From positions 47,813,725-47,877,724 of the forward strand of contig OX439003.1 in the NCBI GenBank assembly GCA_949316495.1: 64,000 nucleotides of DNA. Reading direction: 5' to 3'. Under the pieces are notes generated by a model. The model was not told where the DNA came from. It saw nothing but the letters and a program-made list of their open reading frames with translations, and made no database searches. This DNA is from Amphiduros pacificus (lineage: Eukaryota; Annelida; Polychaeta; Phyllodocida; Hesionidae). Position 1 is the stretch's first letter; each line of letters starts with the position of its first letter. The translations under genes and the position numbers were made by a program. Shown here piece after piece: positions 14,701 through 29,964 of this stretch.

Positions 14701-14894
14701 CTACCAGTGTTTTTCACTATCATCAGTCCCTGCCACCAAAGAGAAAAATGTGCGCACACGATCGACTACAAGTCATGACTTTTCATAAGAATGTGATCAA
14801 GAACTGATTGGTGACATAATAAATGACTTTTCATACAGATTCTTATTGGTTAGCGTCTCGCTCAGCCAATTGATTAGAGGTCATGACCTGAAGG
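11741..14894. other. Intergenic, no gene recognised
   Basis: About 3.1 kb with no recognisable coding content. It contains a perfect 14 bp palindrome with a central CACGTG E-box (13808-13821). Overlapping frames of about 80 codons on both strands near 13211-13469 have no identifiable product. Confidence 0.45.
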
Positions 14895-15077
14895 TGGTCA
14901 CAGGTTACAAGGACAACGGGTTAACCCTTTAGCACAGGCCTCAGCTCGTATGTAAAATTATATCATGAATTCAAGCTCGGCATGGCCGGGGATCGAACCC
15001 ACGACCTTTGGATCACCACAGAGGAACTGGTGCTAATAAGCTTACGCTCTAACCAACTGCGCCACAATCCGTGGCCA
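14895..15077 (-). mobile_element. tRNA-derived SINE, 3' truncated
   Basis: Read on the minus strand this begins with a tRNA-like head: box A TGGCGCAGTTGG and box B GGTTCGATCCC. It continues into the body found in the other SINE copies of the window (CATGAT, GAGCTGAGGC, GGGTTAACCC, TTGTCCTTGTAA). It stops before the conserved ATGTAAAACCCC tail, so about 40% of the element is missing. Confidence 0.9.
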
Positions 15078-15348
15078 TAGAATACTAGTAATACCTTACA
15101 AATTAATGCATTTATTCATGTCTGGGCCCGTTGTTTGACATATCTGTGCCCTGTTATGCGAAAGAAGGTGCAAAAACATAGTATCAGTACATTCTATTTA
15201 TTTTAACGATTTTTGAAATTTAAACGAAAACTGTTTTAAAGTAAAAAAAATGCTTATTTACATCGCTCAAGGCAGTGTCCATGCAGATTAATGATTTTAT
15301 AATATAGTGTTTCGTCCACTTTGGCCTTTATTACATGGATTATAACCA

Positions 15349-15567
<219 letters not shown>

Positions 15568-16114
15568 ACTCTTTGTTTGGGTTTAAGGGGACTTGATATG
15601 TGTAAAATTACAGGGGATCCAGTTATCAGCTACACAATCATCATTACTATATTGGCTATGGTTGAATTATTTGCATTGATTGATAGCATCTAGTTGTCAC
15701 TGTAGAGGGCAGAGGATCCAGTTGCAGTCTGACCATTATCAATTGATGGGTATATGTACAGTAGTTTGTATTAGATTGTAAGTTTGGTGGTAGGCAGATT
15801 CGTTATTGGGAATGAATGTAAATAAATCAATTCTGATATCTCCTTTAATTTCATGATGTAACACGAGACAGCTGGGTGTGGTCAGTTTAATCGCAGGTGT
15901 GTGACTGAGATATTCCCATATCATGTCCTCCTATCTGACATTCTCCACTCATAGGATTGCCATGTCGTCTTCAATAAAGGAACAGAGTAACACTATTATA
16001 TCTTTACGAGAAATTTGTAATAGTAATTAATCTCGTCATGCCAATGCACAAAACAATGTAGGTGATAGAAAGCAATTGAAAAACTCTGGGGGCCATTCCA
16101 AACAGGGAGTTTAC

Positions 16115-17675
16115 ATGAACAGAATCGAGAGAAATTTGAGAAAACTAAATGTTGTGTTTTCTGTTTTCAGATCGTGTGGGGCAGTGCGGTTACGATGGCA
16201 GACCTCCGAGATAGACCGGGGCTGGGCCTGGACCGTGGCCCTCGCTGCCTTCATGGCACACTTCTTTGCCCTTGGCTTTGCCTTCTCTATCGGCGTTTAC
16301 TATATGGTCTTTCTGGATGTGTTTGAGAGGAGCAAGGGTCTGACTGCCTGGATCAGCTCTCTCAACTTTGGTATCCTATGTGCAATTGGTGAGTCATGTG
16401 AATTTTATTCCACAAGTTAAACTAAAATGATAAGAACATCTGAATAATGCCAGAACAAATAAATCATTTGTTTGCAGGTCCATTGGCAAGTATAATGATA
16501 AGTAAATACGGCTGCAGGACTACAATGTTGTGTGGAACCACCATATCTACTGCAGGTCTAGTCACTAGTGCCTTCGCCACAGATGTCCACACTATGCTAG
16601 TATCTCTAGGAATCGTTGCAGGTAACATATGCATGTGTGTGTGTGTGTGTGTGTGTGTATTATTAATTGAATATTCTACTACAAGATTGTAAAAAAATGT
16701 TTTTAACAGCTCAGATATGTTTCTCATAAAATGACAGTACTATAGACATGAAGGTGGTCCATGTTGGTAACACTAATTAGTTACCTGACACTAAGCACAG
16801 AGAGATAATTGCACATATTGGCTCTTGCAGGGGCAGGTTTTGGGTTGGTGTTTGCCACAGGAGTCGTTGTGATAAGCTTATACTTCTACCAGTTCCGGAC
16901 CCTTGCCATGGGCTTATCAATGTCAGGAGCTGGCTTTGGCACCCTGGTATATCCCTGGCTCAGCAGATACCTCATCAACCACTATGGATGGAGAGGAGCT
17001 CTCATGATATCAGCTGGCATCAACTTTAACATATGTATATGTGCAATGATGATCAAGAATAAAAATAACTTCATTGTGGAAAATATCGACCAAGAACCTG
17101 AGTTAGAGCCTACTAAACTAAAGGATCAGAAGAGGAAACCGCTAATGAGAACATTAAATTTAGATATGTTCAGTGACATGGCTTACATATCTCTTTGTCT
17201 CAACTGCGTGTTATTCACATTTGGTATGTCAGTAGTGTACACCCATATATCTGCATACACACACTCCATGAAGTTAGGTTATCATTCTGGAGATCTCATG
17301 ATATCAGCATTAGGAATCTCCAATCTTCTCGGAAGAATAGGTCTGGGTATATTTGGACAATTAGACTTTGTAGATATACCACTATTGTTCATGGCATCAT
17401 ACTTCACAGCTGGTTTAGCTATAATAATATGCGGAATGTGGATAACCCTTCCCGGGGTGGCCAGCTCTGTATGTACTTTTGGCTTCTTCAGTGGAGCCTT
17501 TGGTCCTCTGCTGTCGGAGGTCACATGTATTATTGTGGGAGTGGCCAGATTTAACCATGGTTATGGCTACCTAATGGTATTCATGGCCATTGGAACTGTA
17601 TTAGGAGCACCTGCTGCTGGTAAACAATTTATGTTACTTTATTCAAATTATAACATTTATCATTCATCAATTTTA

Positions 17676-17715
<40 letters not shown>

Positions 17716-17741
17716 CGAATATATATAAATATATATATATA

Positions 17742-17797
<56 letters not shown>

Positions 17798-18136
17798 TAT
17801 ATATATTCGCTTGGTGTATGCACCATATAAATATTAATTATTATTAATTTATATATATATATATATAATATATATAAGAAATATATATACTATGTATAAG
17901 AAATATATATATATATTATGTATAAGAAATGGTGTAAGAGCTGAGGGCTACTTGCAGGTACCCTATATGATGTGACCCACTTCTATCCAGCCTCGTTCTA
18001 TTTGGGAGGATGTTCCCTCGTCCTGAGTGCCATAATAATGCTGCCGACTCACTTCTGTCTTCACCGGAGACAGGAAAGTGTCCTGGATCACATAACGTAC
18101 ATAGAGCCTGACAGGGATGATGACCACGTGGTGTAA
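16115..18136 (+). CDS. Monocarboxylate transporter-like protein, copy A (SLC16/MCT family, MFS)
   Basis: Multi-pass plasma-membrane transporter of the MCT branch of the major facilitator superfamily. Coding exons: 16115-16388, 16478-16621, 16831-17619 and 17958-18136, with GT-AG introns of 89, 209 and 338 bp at matching phases. Family marks seen are DRGWAW at the first membrane segment and YFYQFRTLAMGLSMSGAGFG, the second MCT signature. A charged loop between the two halves is followed by further hydrophobic helices. The residue matching MCT1 Lys38 is Phe and the one matching Asp302 is Asn (SNLLGR), while the Arg is kept, so proton-lactate symport cannot be assumed. The start is uncertain. 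ATG at 16115 gives 461 residues, but a TTTTCAG acceptor at 16170 could join an upstream exon. Intron 3 carries a long TA hairpin. Its partner is the copy at 34975-38707. Confidence 0.88.
16636..16660. repeat. (TG)n microsatellite in intron 2 of transporter copy A
   Basis: About 12 TG units shortly after the donor site of intron 2. Copy B has no matching tract in its intron 2. Confidence 0.9.
17687..17930. repeat. TA-rich inverted repeat in intron 3 of transporter copy A
   Basis: AGCGAATATATA near 17714 and its reverse complement TATATATTCGCT near 17801 bracket TA and AATATA runs, giving a potential hairpin of about 100 bp. A second TA-rich stretch with AAGAAATATATA repeats follows, up to about 30 bp before the exon 4 acceptor. 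Confidence 0.8.
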
Positions 18137-19326
<1,190 letters not shown>

Positions 19327-19327
19327 T

Positions 19328-20504
19328 ATGTGTGAAGTCCAGAGAGGCGTACATCAGGTAGAGATACTGTATGTGTGAAGTCCAGAGAGGCATACATCAG
19401 GTAGAGATACTGTATGTGTGACGTCCAGAGAGGCGCATATCAGGTAGAGATACTGTATGTGTGAAGTCCAGAGAGGCATACATCAGGTAGAGATACTGTA
19501 TGTATGACGTCCAGAGAGGCATATATCAGGTAGAGATACTGTATGTGTGAAGTCCAGAGAGGCGTACATCAGGTAGAGATACTGTATGTATGACGTCCAG
19601 AGAGGCAGACATCAGGTAGAGATACTGTATGTGTGAAGTCCAGAGAGGCGTATATCAGGTAGAGATACTGTATGTGTGACGTCCAAAGAGGCATATATCA
19701 GGTAGAGATACTGTATGTGTGAAGTCCAGAGAGGCGCATATCAGGTAGAGATACTGTATGTGTGAGGTCCAGAGAGGCGTGTATCAGGTAGAGATACTGT
19801 ATGTGTGACGTCCAGAGAGGCATACATCAGGTAGAGATACTGTATGTGTGAAGTCCAGAGAGGCGTATATCAGGTAGAGATACTGTATGTGTGACGTCCA
19901 GAGAGGCGCATATCAGGTAGAGATACTGTATGTGTGACGTCCAGAGAGGCGCATATCAGGTAGATATACTGTATGTGTGATGTCCAGAGAGGCGCATATC
20001 AGGTAGAGATACTGTATGTGTGACGTCCAGAGAGGCGCATATCAGGTAGAGATACTGTATGTGTGACGTCCAGAGAGGCTTATATCAGGTAGAGATACTG
20101 TATGTGTGACGTCCAGAGAGGCGTATATCAGGTAGAGATACTGTATGTGTGAGGGCCAGAGAGGCGTATATCAGGTAGAGATACTGTATGTGTGACGTCC
20201 AGAGAGGCGCATATCAGGTAGAGATACTGTATGTGTGACGTCCAGAGAGGCGCATATCAGGTAGAGATACTGTATGTGTGAGGGCCAGAGAGGCGTGTAT
20301 CAGGTAGAGATACTATATGTGTGACGTCCAGAGAGGCGCATATCAGGTAGAGATACTGTATGTGTGACGTCCAGAGAGGCGCATATCAGGTAGAGATACT
20401 GTATGTGTGACGTCCAGAGAGGCGCATATCAGGTAGATATACTGTATGTGTGACGTCCAGAGAGGCGCATATCAGGTAGAGATACTGTATGTGTGAAGTC
20501 CATA
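19328..20504. repeat. Minisatellite, 43 bp unit, about 27 copies
   Basis: The unit reads roughly GTGTGACGTCCAGAGAGGCG followed by CATATCAGGTAGAGATACTGTAT. In the left half TGAAGTCC and TGACGTCC versions mostly alternate, giving an 86 bp higher-order unit. In the right half nearly all units carry TGACGTCC and GCGCATATC. TGACGTCC is one base from a CRE palindrome, so the array holds many near-CRE sites. Confidence 0.96.
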
Positions 20505-23500
20505 AAAATGTAATGTGTCAGATAAATCCACTGCATGTTGTTTGTAAATAGGACAAACATGCAAGCACACTCATTACAAATGATCAAGGTTAATATTGCC
20601 CCTCAAAGTAGAGTGTATATAAAAAGTAATAATAATAAAATGAAAATATACTCCGCCCTTGAATGGTTGTTGAGGTTACATCTGTGCTGACACATTTTAT
20701 TGAGCATATATGCAAATTTAACATAATGCACACAAATCCAAACATTCTGTCATAATTTATTATAAATAAAAGAGCTGACACCTGGTGATAACCCCACCTC
20801 ACCATTCTTTACTTCATGTTGCATAATGATTGTGACCATTTACTTAACCAGTAAGACTAATTACTAATCACGTGCGATGGATATTGTGCAGACACCTCAC
20901 ACAATACAATCTGTTGTCATATTTTAATTTGCATCTCAATATTTTTAAAATGAAAAACACATTAACAAAGTATGATTCCTGCATTCCCCGATAGTCGGTA
21001 GGAATTGTACTCGTCATGTAAAGCAGAGCATATATACTGAGGTTTACGTCTATTTTTTTTCCAGAGAATTGCTGGTGAGTTCGGTCTGATATGAAAGAGG
21101 GTTTTAACCAATCAGAAAGCCTTGATGCTGTGCGTTGCGGACTGGCGAAACAGGATAGCGGGGTGCTTTTAGTGTGCTCCAATCAAGTCCAGATAGGTGT
21201 TCTGGAGAGGTCTGATTTTGGTACTTTTTATGTCAAATCCCGTTTGCATAAAAAATTTTATATATCCAACTCTTTCAGTGGTAAATCAAATTTTATGTAT
21301 GATTATATCCAAAGTCTCCCAACAAAGCTTTGATTATCCTTTAGAGGAGATAAAAAAAGAAAATACATCAGTCGCCAGCTGGAAAAACTGAGTGAAACGA
21401 CTCGTTTAAACGACCAAGTTGAACCCGTTTAAACGAGAGTTCTATCATCCCCACTAAACTTTCTTGAAATGGAAGTGACCCTTCATCTTCCACAAACCAC
21501 CCCAGATCACCTATCTGGGGCGATTGGCGCTTGGAGAACCGGAGGAATGCTTTATAGCGGGGTGTATTTACAACTTTCAGATTGAATGTTTGTTGTTACA
21601 GCTGTATCAAGATTTAAGAGATACACTATACGTTTTTTATGTATATATAAATAAATACTTATAATTTAAATCTTGATTTGAAATCAGAATCAGTGTACCC
21701 ATTGCCAATATTGAAGACATTGTTTTTCCATGGTCAGTATTAATAAAATTGTAGCAAATAAAAGTATATGAGTAAATAATATCAGGAACATTATATACAT
21801 ATATGCACATTGGGTTTCTATATATATATATCATTCGTGTGTTGTGCAGCTGTAACAACATTCTCGCACGACAATGCAAATTATACTTTTTCCCGTGAAA
21901 CAGAGAGGAAACTTCTGTGATAAAATGTTTTATAAGTGTATATAGTTGCGATAGATATCCTAAAACTGGGCTAAAATAGGGCTAACACACTGATTAGATA
22001 TAGGATATTCTGTGTGAATTACAGCAGCTCAATTTACCGATGTGGGCTATCAATTACATTTGAGAATTACTGGTCCCTAGCCACAGGCAGTTACTTCTTA
22101 AATCTTCTTTACCCTACCGCAAAGTCTCCTTCTTTATTGAACATCATAATACATGGTACCATGCATAAAGGTTCCTTTAAAAAACACATTATCATAAACA
22201 ATATCACCACGCTACAGTTCCCTTAATAAACATCAAAACAAATGTCATCAGTTTCTTTAATGGACATCATCATATGTTACCATGTATGACAGTTCTTTGT
22301 AGGGGCAACATGATGAATGTCACCATGTATGATTGTTCCTTCAGGGGAAATTAGTGTAAATGTCACCTTGAAGGGACATCATTATAAATGTTATCACATG
22401 TAGCAGTTCCTTTTATAGACACCATGATAAATGTCCGTGTATGGCAGTTCCTTAATGGGCAAAATGAAAAGTGATGCTGAAAAATATCTATGTTTTAAAT
22501 ATTGCTGTGCGATGCCTCTTTAAGAGGTATAGTAAGAGATGGTGAACAATGTCTGAAACTGTACGAATGAAGTTCAATTAATATTGACTGTATTCTTTAT
22601 TCTCGAATGTGTTTATATTCTATAGAGTGCCAACACAAGATTTCTACTTAGTTTAATTTAGATTTTATATTATTGTATACGTATATAGTCCTTAGACGAT
22701 TTCATCCGATATGTATCATAATGACTATTATAATACCAATTACTGCAAGGGTGAAGTGAAAGATGAAGATGAGAACACTATTTTTATTTGTTCAATAAGA
22801 TTGATAGCTTATTGTATGTTTTGTAGCCAACTAGCTCGAACCTCAGCACTGTTAATAGATGGCGTAAAACAGTTATGAGATATCTCAGACAATGTATATC
22901 TAAATAAACATATATTTTCTATATTTTCTATAGCGTGTTTACATTATATATCAATCGTATGCTTAAAGCAAAGCGTGCACTGTTTATGTTTGAATATCTG
23001 TAGTTTTACAAATTATATAAAATAAAATCAATGAGATTAAATATTCTTATTTATCACTATTTCTGCAGGGTTAACAATAAATAAAAGATTCAAGTTTATA
23101 AATTAATTTTTTGAGTAAAGATGTGTCATCTGCAAAAGGCAAAATTTGAATTTTGAAAATAAAATCGATGTGTATAAGAACAGCAGAACAGCATGATCAA
23201 ATATTTACTGATATGATCAAATAATTGAAATTCCTTACAAATGTCATGCATTACTTATTACAAACTTGTTTAAATCAACAATTGTCATATCAAGATACAG
23301 ATTCTCAAAATAAGTCAAAATAAACTTTTTTGGTTGGTCTTTGCGGAGACCGGCCACTTGGCATGAGATTGATTTTTATCTTGACTCTGCCAGACTGTCT
23401 CTTTTGGTTCCTTCTCATTCACTCCCCAGTGTAGGAATTGTCTTTACCTCCACACTCTCTGGTCTTGAATCATGTAATATGTCCCCCACACACAGCCTGC

Positions 23501-24439
23501 ACAAACGTATGATGTTAGGAGTTCACTCGATTGATTGTCACCATGATAATCATCAAAATACTGCAATTTTATATTAGCTCTGAAATAATATAGCTCAAAT
23601 TTTTTTTAACAATTTAAATTATACTTTTTGTGGAACATTCTTCCTTCTGACACATATAGAAATCTCATGATCATCTAACCTAGAGAAGGCAACTCTGGTA
23701 CTTGATACCATCCACTCACTCTCCATTCTACAGTGTCCATGCAGTGGACTGAAGCTCTCTTGAACTCTCTTCAAGATGGCATTTTACATTCATTGTTTTT
23801 ATTTCAGTCGGGAAGTACTCGATTCATTTCCATTCACCACACAGATGTGATTTTGTTTAGAACAATTCAAATGTCAAAAATTCAATTAATTGTCTTGTAA
23901 TCCCTTTTTAAACTAATAATCTAAGACTGTTTTTTTACACTTGTACATCAGTTTTACAGTGGGATAAAAAGTACCGACCGTTCCATTTTAATAGACATCT
24001 TTTATATATCTGTGCGATCTTGGCTTCTTGTGCTGTCCTCTGGTGAGATTTGTTGACGTTCATCAGTTTGTTTTTTCATTGTCATAATTCGAACAGATTT
24101 TAAATACTACCCACAGCAAGCCTACATGTATGTATCAGCACTTAGCAATGCTTGGCATATTGACATCCTTACTGTACCAGTGGAGGTCCTATTTGGTTTC
24201 CTACAAAGGGACCTACACAGACAGCTATACAGATGATAGACAGCTAAAATGGTTAATAGACAACTACAACAGTTCAGAGACAGATACACATGTTATACAG
24301 CTACACATGCATTGTACAGCAACATTAGTTAAGAGACAGCTACGCAAGTGTTAGACAGCAGTGCGGAGTAGTGCGCATGCATGGGGATGAATGGACATGT
24401 TTTCATTGAGCTCCGCATAAAGAAAACTTTAACTAGCCT
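20505..24439. other. Intergenic with small palindromes and decayed tandems
   Basis: No gene recognised. Structures seen are a perfect hairpin CCCCAGAT/ATCTGGGG (21500-21520), paired CGTTTAAACG palindromes (21401-21437), and a diverged tandem of about 55 bp near 22130-22465 (core TGTCACCATGTATGA...GTTCCTT). A diverged tandem with a GACAGCTACA core lies near 24190-24355. Confidence 0.45.
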
Positions 24440-26390
24440 GTTCTTAAGTTCTTAAAGTTCTTGGTATCTTCAGAACTTCATCCCTGTGCATCTCATCTGC
24501 AGATCTCTCCCTATACCACGGTAGATATCTATGATAAGCAATTATCATCCTTGATAGATAAACATGTCCCTCTAAAAAATGAAATGTTAAAGTGTCCCAA
24601 CGCAAGAAAGTGCCTTGGATAAGTGACCAAATTAAACATGAGAGGTGTCTCAAGAGAAGGCTTGAGAGAAAAATTACTTGATCATCGATTGTATAACACA
24701 AGAAACAAATAAGTCATCCCAATCCAAACATTTCTGAAATTTAGTTGAGGAAAATAAGCATCACCCTAAAAGGCTATTTAGGGTCATTGGTCCAGTCATG
24801 CACAAGACTAAGGACACACCAATGCCCCAATCTGATTGTGATATCTTTCAAGCTGAGAAATTCAATGGATTTTCTCGATAAAGTAGAAAAAAGACATGGA
24901 TAAATCACCAACTTGTGCAAATCTGCCATCTGCCTGGCCCATTTGGGCAAGACAGATTTGTGCCACTGACAATGTACGGTGTAAGCAAATTGGTGAAGAA
25001 GGCGGCTAAGAAGTCATGTGAGCTTGAACCCATACCTATCTGACTACATCATGACCATATAGATGATGTCTTGCCTATCATTACTGCCATCATAAACAAA
25101 TCACTGACTGATGCAACATTATTGGAAAAGATGAAAATTGCTGACCAATTGATCCCTCAGTAAGAAATGGCCTCACTGACAAATTCCAATCAGTCTACAA
25201 GGAACAACATAGTACTGAAATTGCCTTGCTGAGGGTGCAAAATGATATCCTGCATGACCTTGACAAAAAAGGTCACTTATCCTGCAGCCTTTGATTGGAA
25301 TCAAGATGCAAAGTCAGAGGTCATGCTCTTACCTGGATTCGGTCATTCCTATGTGACAGGAAACAATGTGTCAAGGTGGGTTGCCAAAGGTTCTCTCTCA
25401 AACCAATAAAGTATGGAGTCCCACAAGGATCGGTCCTGGGTCCCATACTTTTCACCATCTACATGTCCACATTAATTGTCATCCTGGCTAAATATGGCCT
25501 CAACTACCATATTTATGCAGATGATACACAGATCTACATCCCTGTTGACCACACCTCCAGTCAGCAAGTTGACATCAGTAGACACAAATTAGAATGTGTC
25601 AGTGAGGTCTGAACATTCTTGATATCAAATAAGATGATCTTAAATAAATGATGGTAAGACTGAGATGCTTATCTGTACTGACAGGTATGGTACTGCTGTT
25701 AACAATATCTCTAATGTTGTTAGGGTTGTTAACTCTGACATCACACCTAGTAAGTCAGTTGTTGACCTTGGAATGACTTTTGACTCCAAAATGGATATGA
25801 AAGCACACATCAAGAAAATGTGCAAAAAAGGATACTGTGTCCTACCACATTAGAAATTTGGCTGCTATTAGACATTGTCTAGACGAGAAGACAGCTGAAA
25901 CATTAACTCATGCTTTTGTAACATCTACCATAGATTATGGAAATGGTCTCCTTGATGGCCTTCCAAGATCAGATATTAAGAATCTGCAATATTTACAGAT
26001 CTCTGCAGCCTGTGTGGTAGGAAAGATCAGGAAGTTTGATCATATATCAGGAAAATTGAAAGAATTGCACTGGCTTCCTGTCCATGCTAGGATTGATTTC
26101 AAGATCCTCCTTATGACCCGGAAGACTCTAAATGGTAAGGCACCACCTTACTTGCGTGATCCACTCCTAGTGAAACATGGAGACGGGTGTCTGAGATGTG
26201 ATGATGGTACTTACCTATCTGACCCTAAAACCCGTCTGAAGACAGTGGGTGATAGGGCTTTTTCTTCCATTAGCCCCGAACTGTGAGATTCCTTCCTTAG
26301 TGACATAAGCACGTGTACTTTAGTCACCTCCTTTAAGAGTAGACTGAACACAGTACTATGAACAGACTTGTCTGGTATCAGCGCAACATA
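24440..26390 (+). mobile_element. CR1/L2-like LINE, decayed 3' portion
   Basis: Non-LTR retrotransposon remnant. The clearest part is the reverse transcriptase palm: YGVPQGSVLGPILFTIYM followed by YADDTQIYI (25295-25612). After it comes the C-terminal thumb region with LKELHWLPVHARIDFKIL (25837-26286), typical of the CR1/L2 group. Upstream translation shows linker fragments with many stops, and the early palm is missing between about 25140 and 25150, so this copy is internally deleted. Its 3' end (GAACAGACTTGTCTGGTATC then an ATT tail) matches the copy at 60.6-61.9 kb, which lies in the opposite orientation. It is dead: several stops and frame changes interrupt the reading frame. Confidence 0.9.
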
Positions 26391-27213
<823 letters not shown>

Positions 27214-27253
27214 TATCATTATTATCATTATTATCATTATTATCATTATTATA

Positions 27254-27339
<86 letters not shown>

Positions 27340-27364
27340 CATCATCATTATTATTATTATTATT
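27214..27364. repeat. (ATT)n microsatellite
   Basis: ATT/ATC trinucleotides over about 150 bp, starting with four ATTATC pairs. There is no LINE 3' end before it, unlike the tract at 26391. Confidence 0.93.
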
Positions 27365-28559
<1,195 letters not shown>

Positions 28560-28714
28560 CAGTATATACACCATGTATATACTATATAGCAACCGTAATT
28601 CAGTTCAAGAGGTGAAGTGATCAGCTGCGCTCTGTTATCAATACTCAAGGAGCTATTTATGACCTAAGGTTTTGCTATTTATCTCAAACATCGTTAAACC
28701 AATAATCATCTGTC

Positions 28715-29880
28715 TGTTAAGGTTCATCTCTGTTCCTCTGTGTCTACCACCATCTATTGTCGAGGTTTCTCCTGTCTGTTCCTTTGTGTCTACCACCATC
28801 TATTGTCGAGGTTTCTCCTGTTGTGTGTTACGGTTCATCTCTGTTCCTCTGTGTCTACCACCATGTATTGCCGAGGTTTCTCCTGTCTGTGTGATAAGGT
28901 TCATCTCAGTCCCTCTGTGTCTACCACCATCTATTGCCGAGGTTTCTCCTGTATGTTCCTCTGTGTCTACCACCATCTATTGCCGAGGTTTCTCCTGTCT
29001 GTGTGATAAGGTTCATCTCAGTCCCTCTGTGTCTACCACCATCTATTGCCGAGGTTTCTCCTGTCTGTTCCTCTGTGTCTACCACCATCTATTGCCGAGG
29101 TTTCTCCTGTCTGTGTGATAAGGTTCATCTCAGTCCCTCTGTGTCTACCACCATCTATTGCCGAGGTTTCTCCTGTCTGTTCCTCTGTGTCTACCACCAT
29201 CTATTGCCGAGGTTTCTCCTGTCTGTGTGATAAGGTTCATCTCAGTCCCTCTGTGTCTACCACCATCTATTGCCGAGGTTTCTCCTGTCTGTTCCTCTGT
29301 GTCTACCACCATCTATTGCCGAGGTTTCTCCTGTCTGTTCCTCTGTGTCTACCACCATCTATTGCCGAGGTTTCTCCTGTCTGTTCCTCTGTGTCTACCA
29401 CCATCTATTGCCAAGGTTTCTCCTGTCTGTTCCTCTGTGTCTACCACCATCTATTGCCGAGGTTTCTCCTGTCTGTGTGATAAGGTTCATCTCTGTTCCT
29501 CTGTGTCTACCACCATGTATTGCCGAGGTTTCTCCTGTCTGTTCCTCTGTGTCTACCACCATCTATTGCCAAGGTTTCTCCTGTCTGTTCCTCTGTGTCT
29601 ACCACCATCTATTGCCGAGGTTTCTCCTGTCTGTGTGATAAGGTTCATCTCTGTCCCTCTGCGTCTACCACCATGTATTGCTGAGGTTTCTCCTGTCTGT
29701 TCCTCTGTGTCTACCACCATCTTTTGCCGAGGTTTCTCCTGTCTGTGTGATAAGGTTCATCTCTGTTCCTCTGTGTCTACCACCATGTATTTCCGAGGTT
29801 TCTCCTGTCTGTGTGATAAGGTTCATCTATGTCCCTCTGCATCTACCACCATGTATTGCTGAGGTTTCTCCTGTTCTGTG
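28715..29880. repeat. Compound minisatellite, 46 + 66 bp units
   Basis: A 46 bp unit (TGTTCCTCTG, TGTCTACCACCATC, TATTGCCGAGG, TTTCTCCTGTC) alternates with a 66 bp version that has an extra TGTGTGATAAGGTTCATCTC. This gives a 112 bp higher-order repeat in the middle (near-identical starts at 28934, 29046, 29158 and 29270). At the right the order breaks down into runs of 46 bp or 66 bp units. All three plus frames are free of stops for long stretches, so frames of up to 234 codons here are artefacts. Confidence 0.95.
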
Positions 29881-29964
29881 TAATAAGTTTCATTCAAATG
29901 TATTTGAAATATACTCTTTTATATTGTACGTTACCCCCGGGGGGCTACTCTCATAGTCAGCCTA

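Noticed and set aside
28672-29862. Overlapping frames of 88-234 codons on the plus strand
   Set aside because: They arise from the 46/66 bp compound minisatellite. The same peptide words shift frame from unit to unit.
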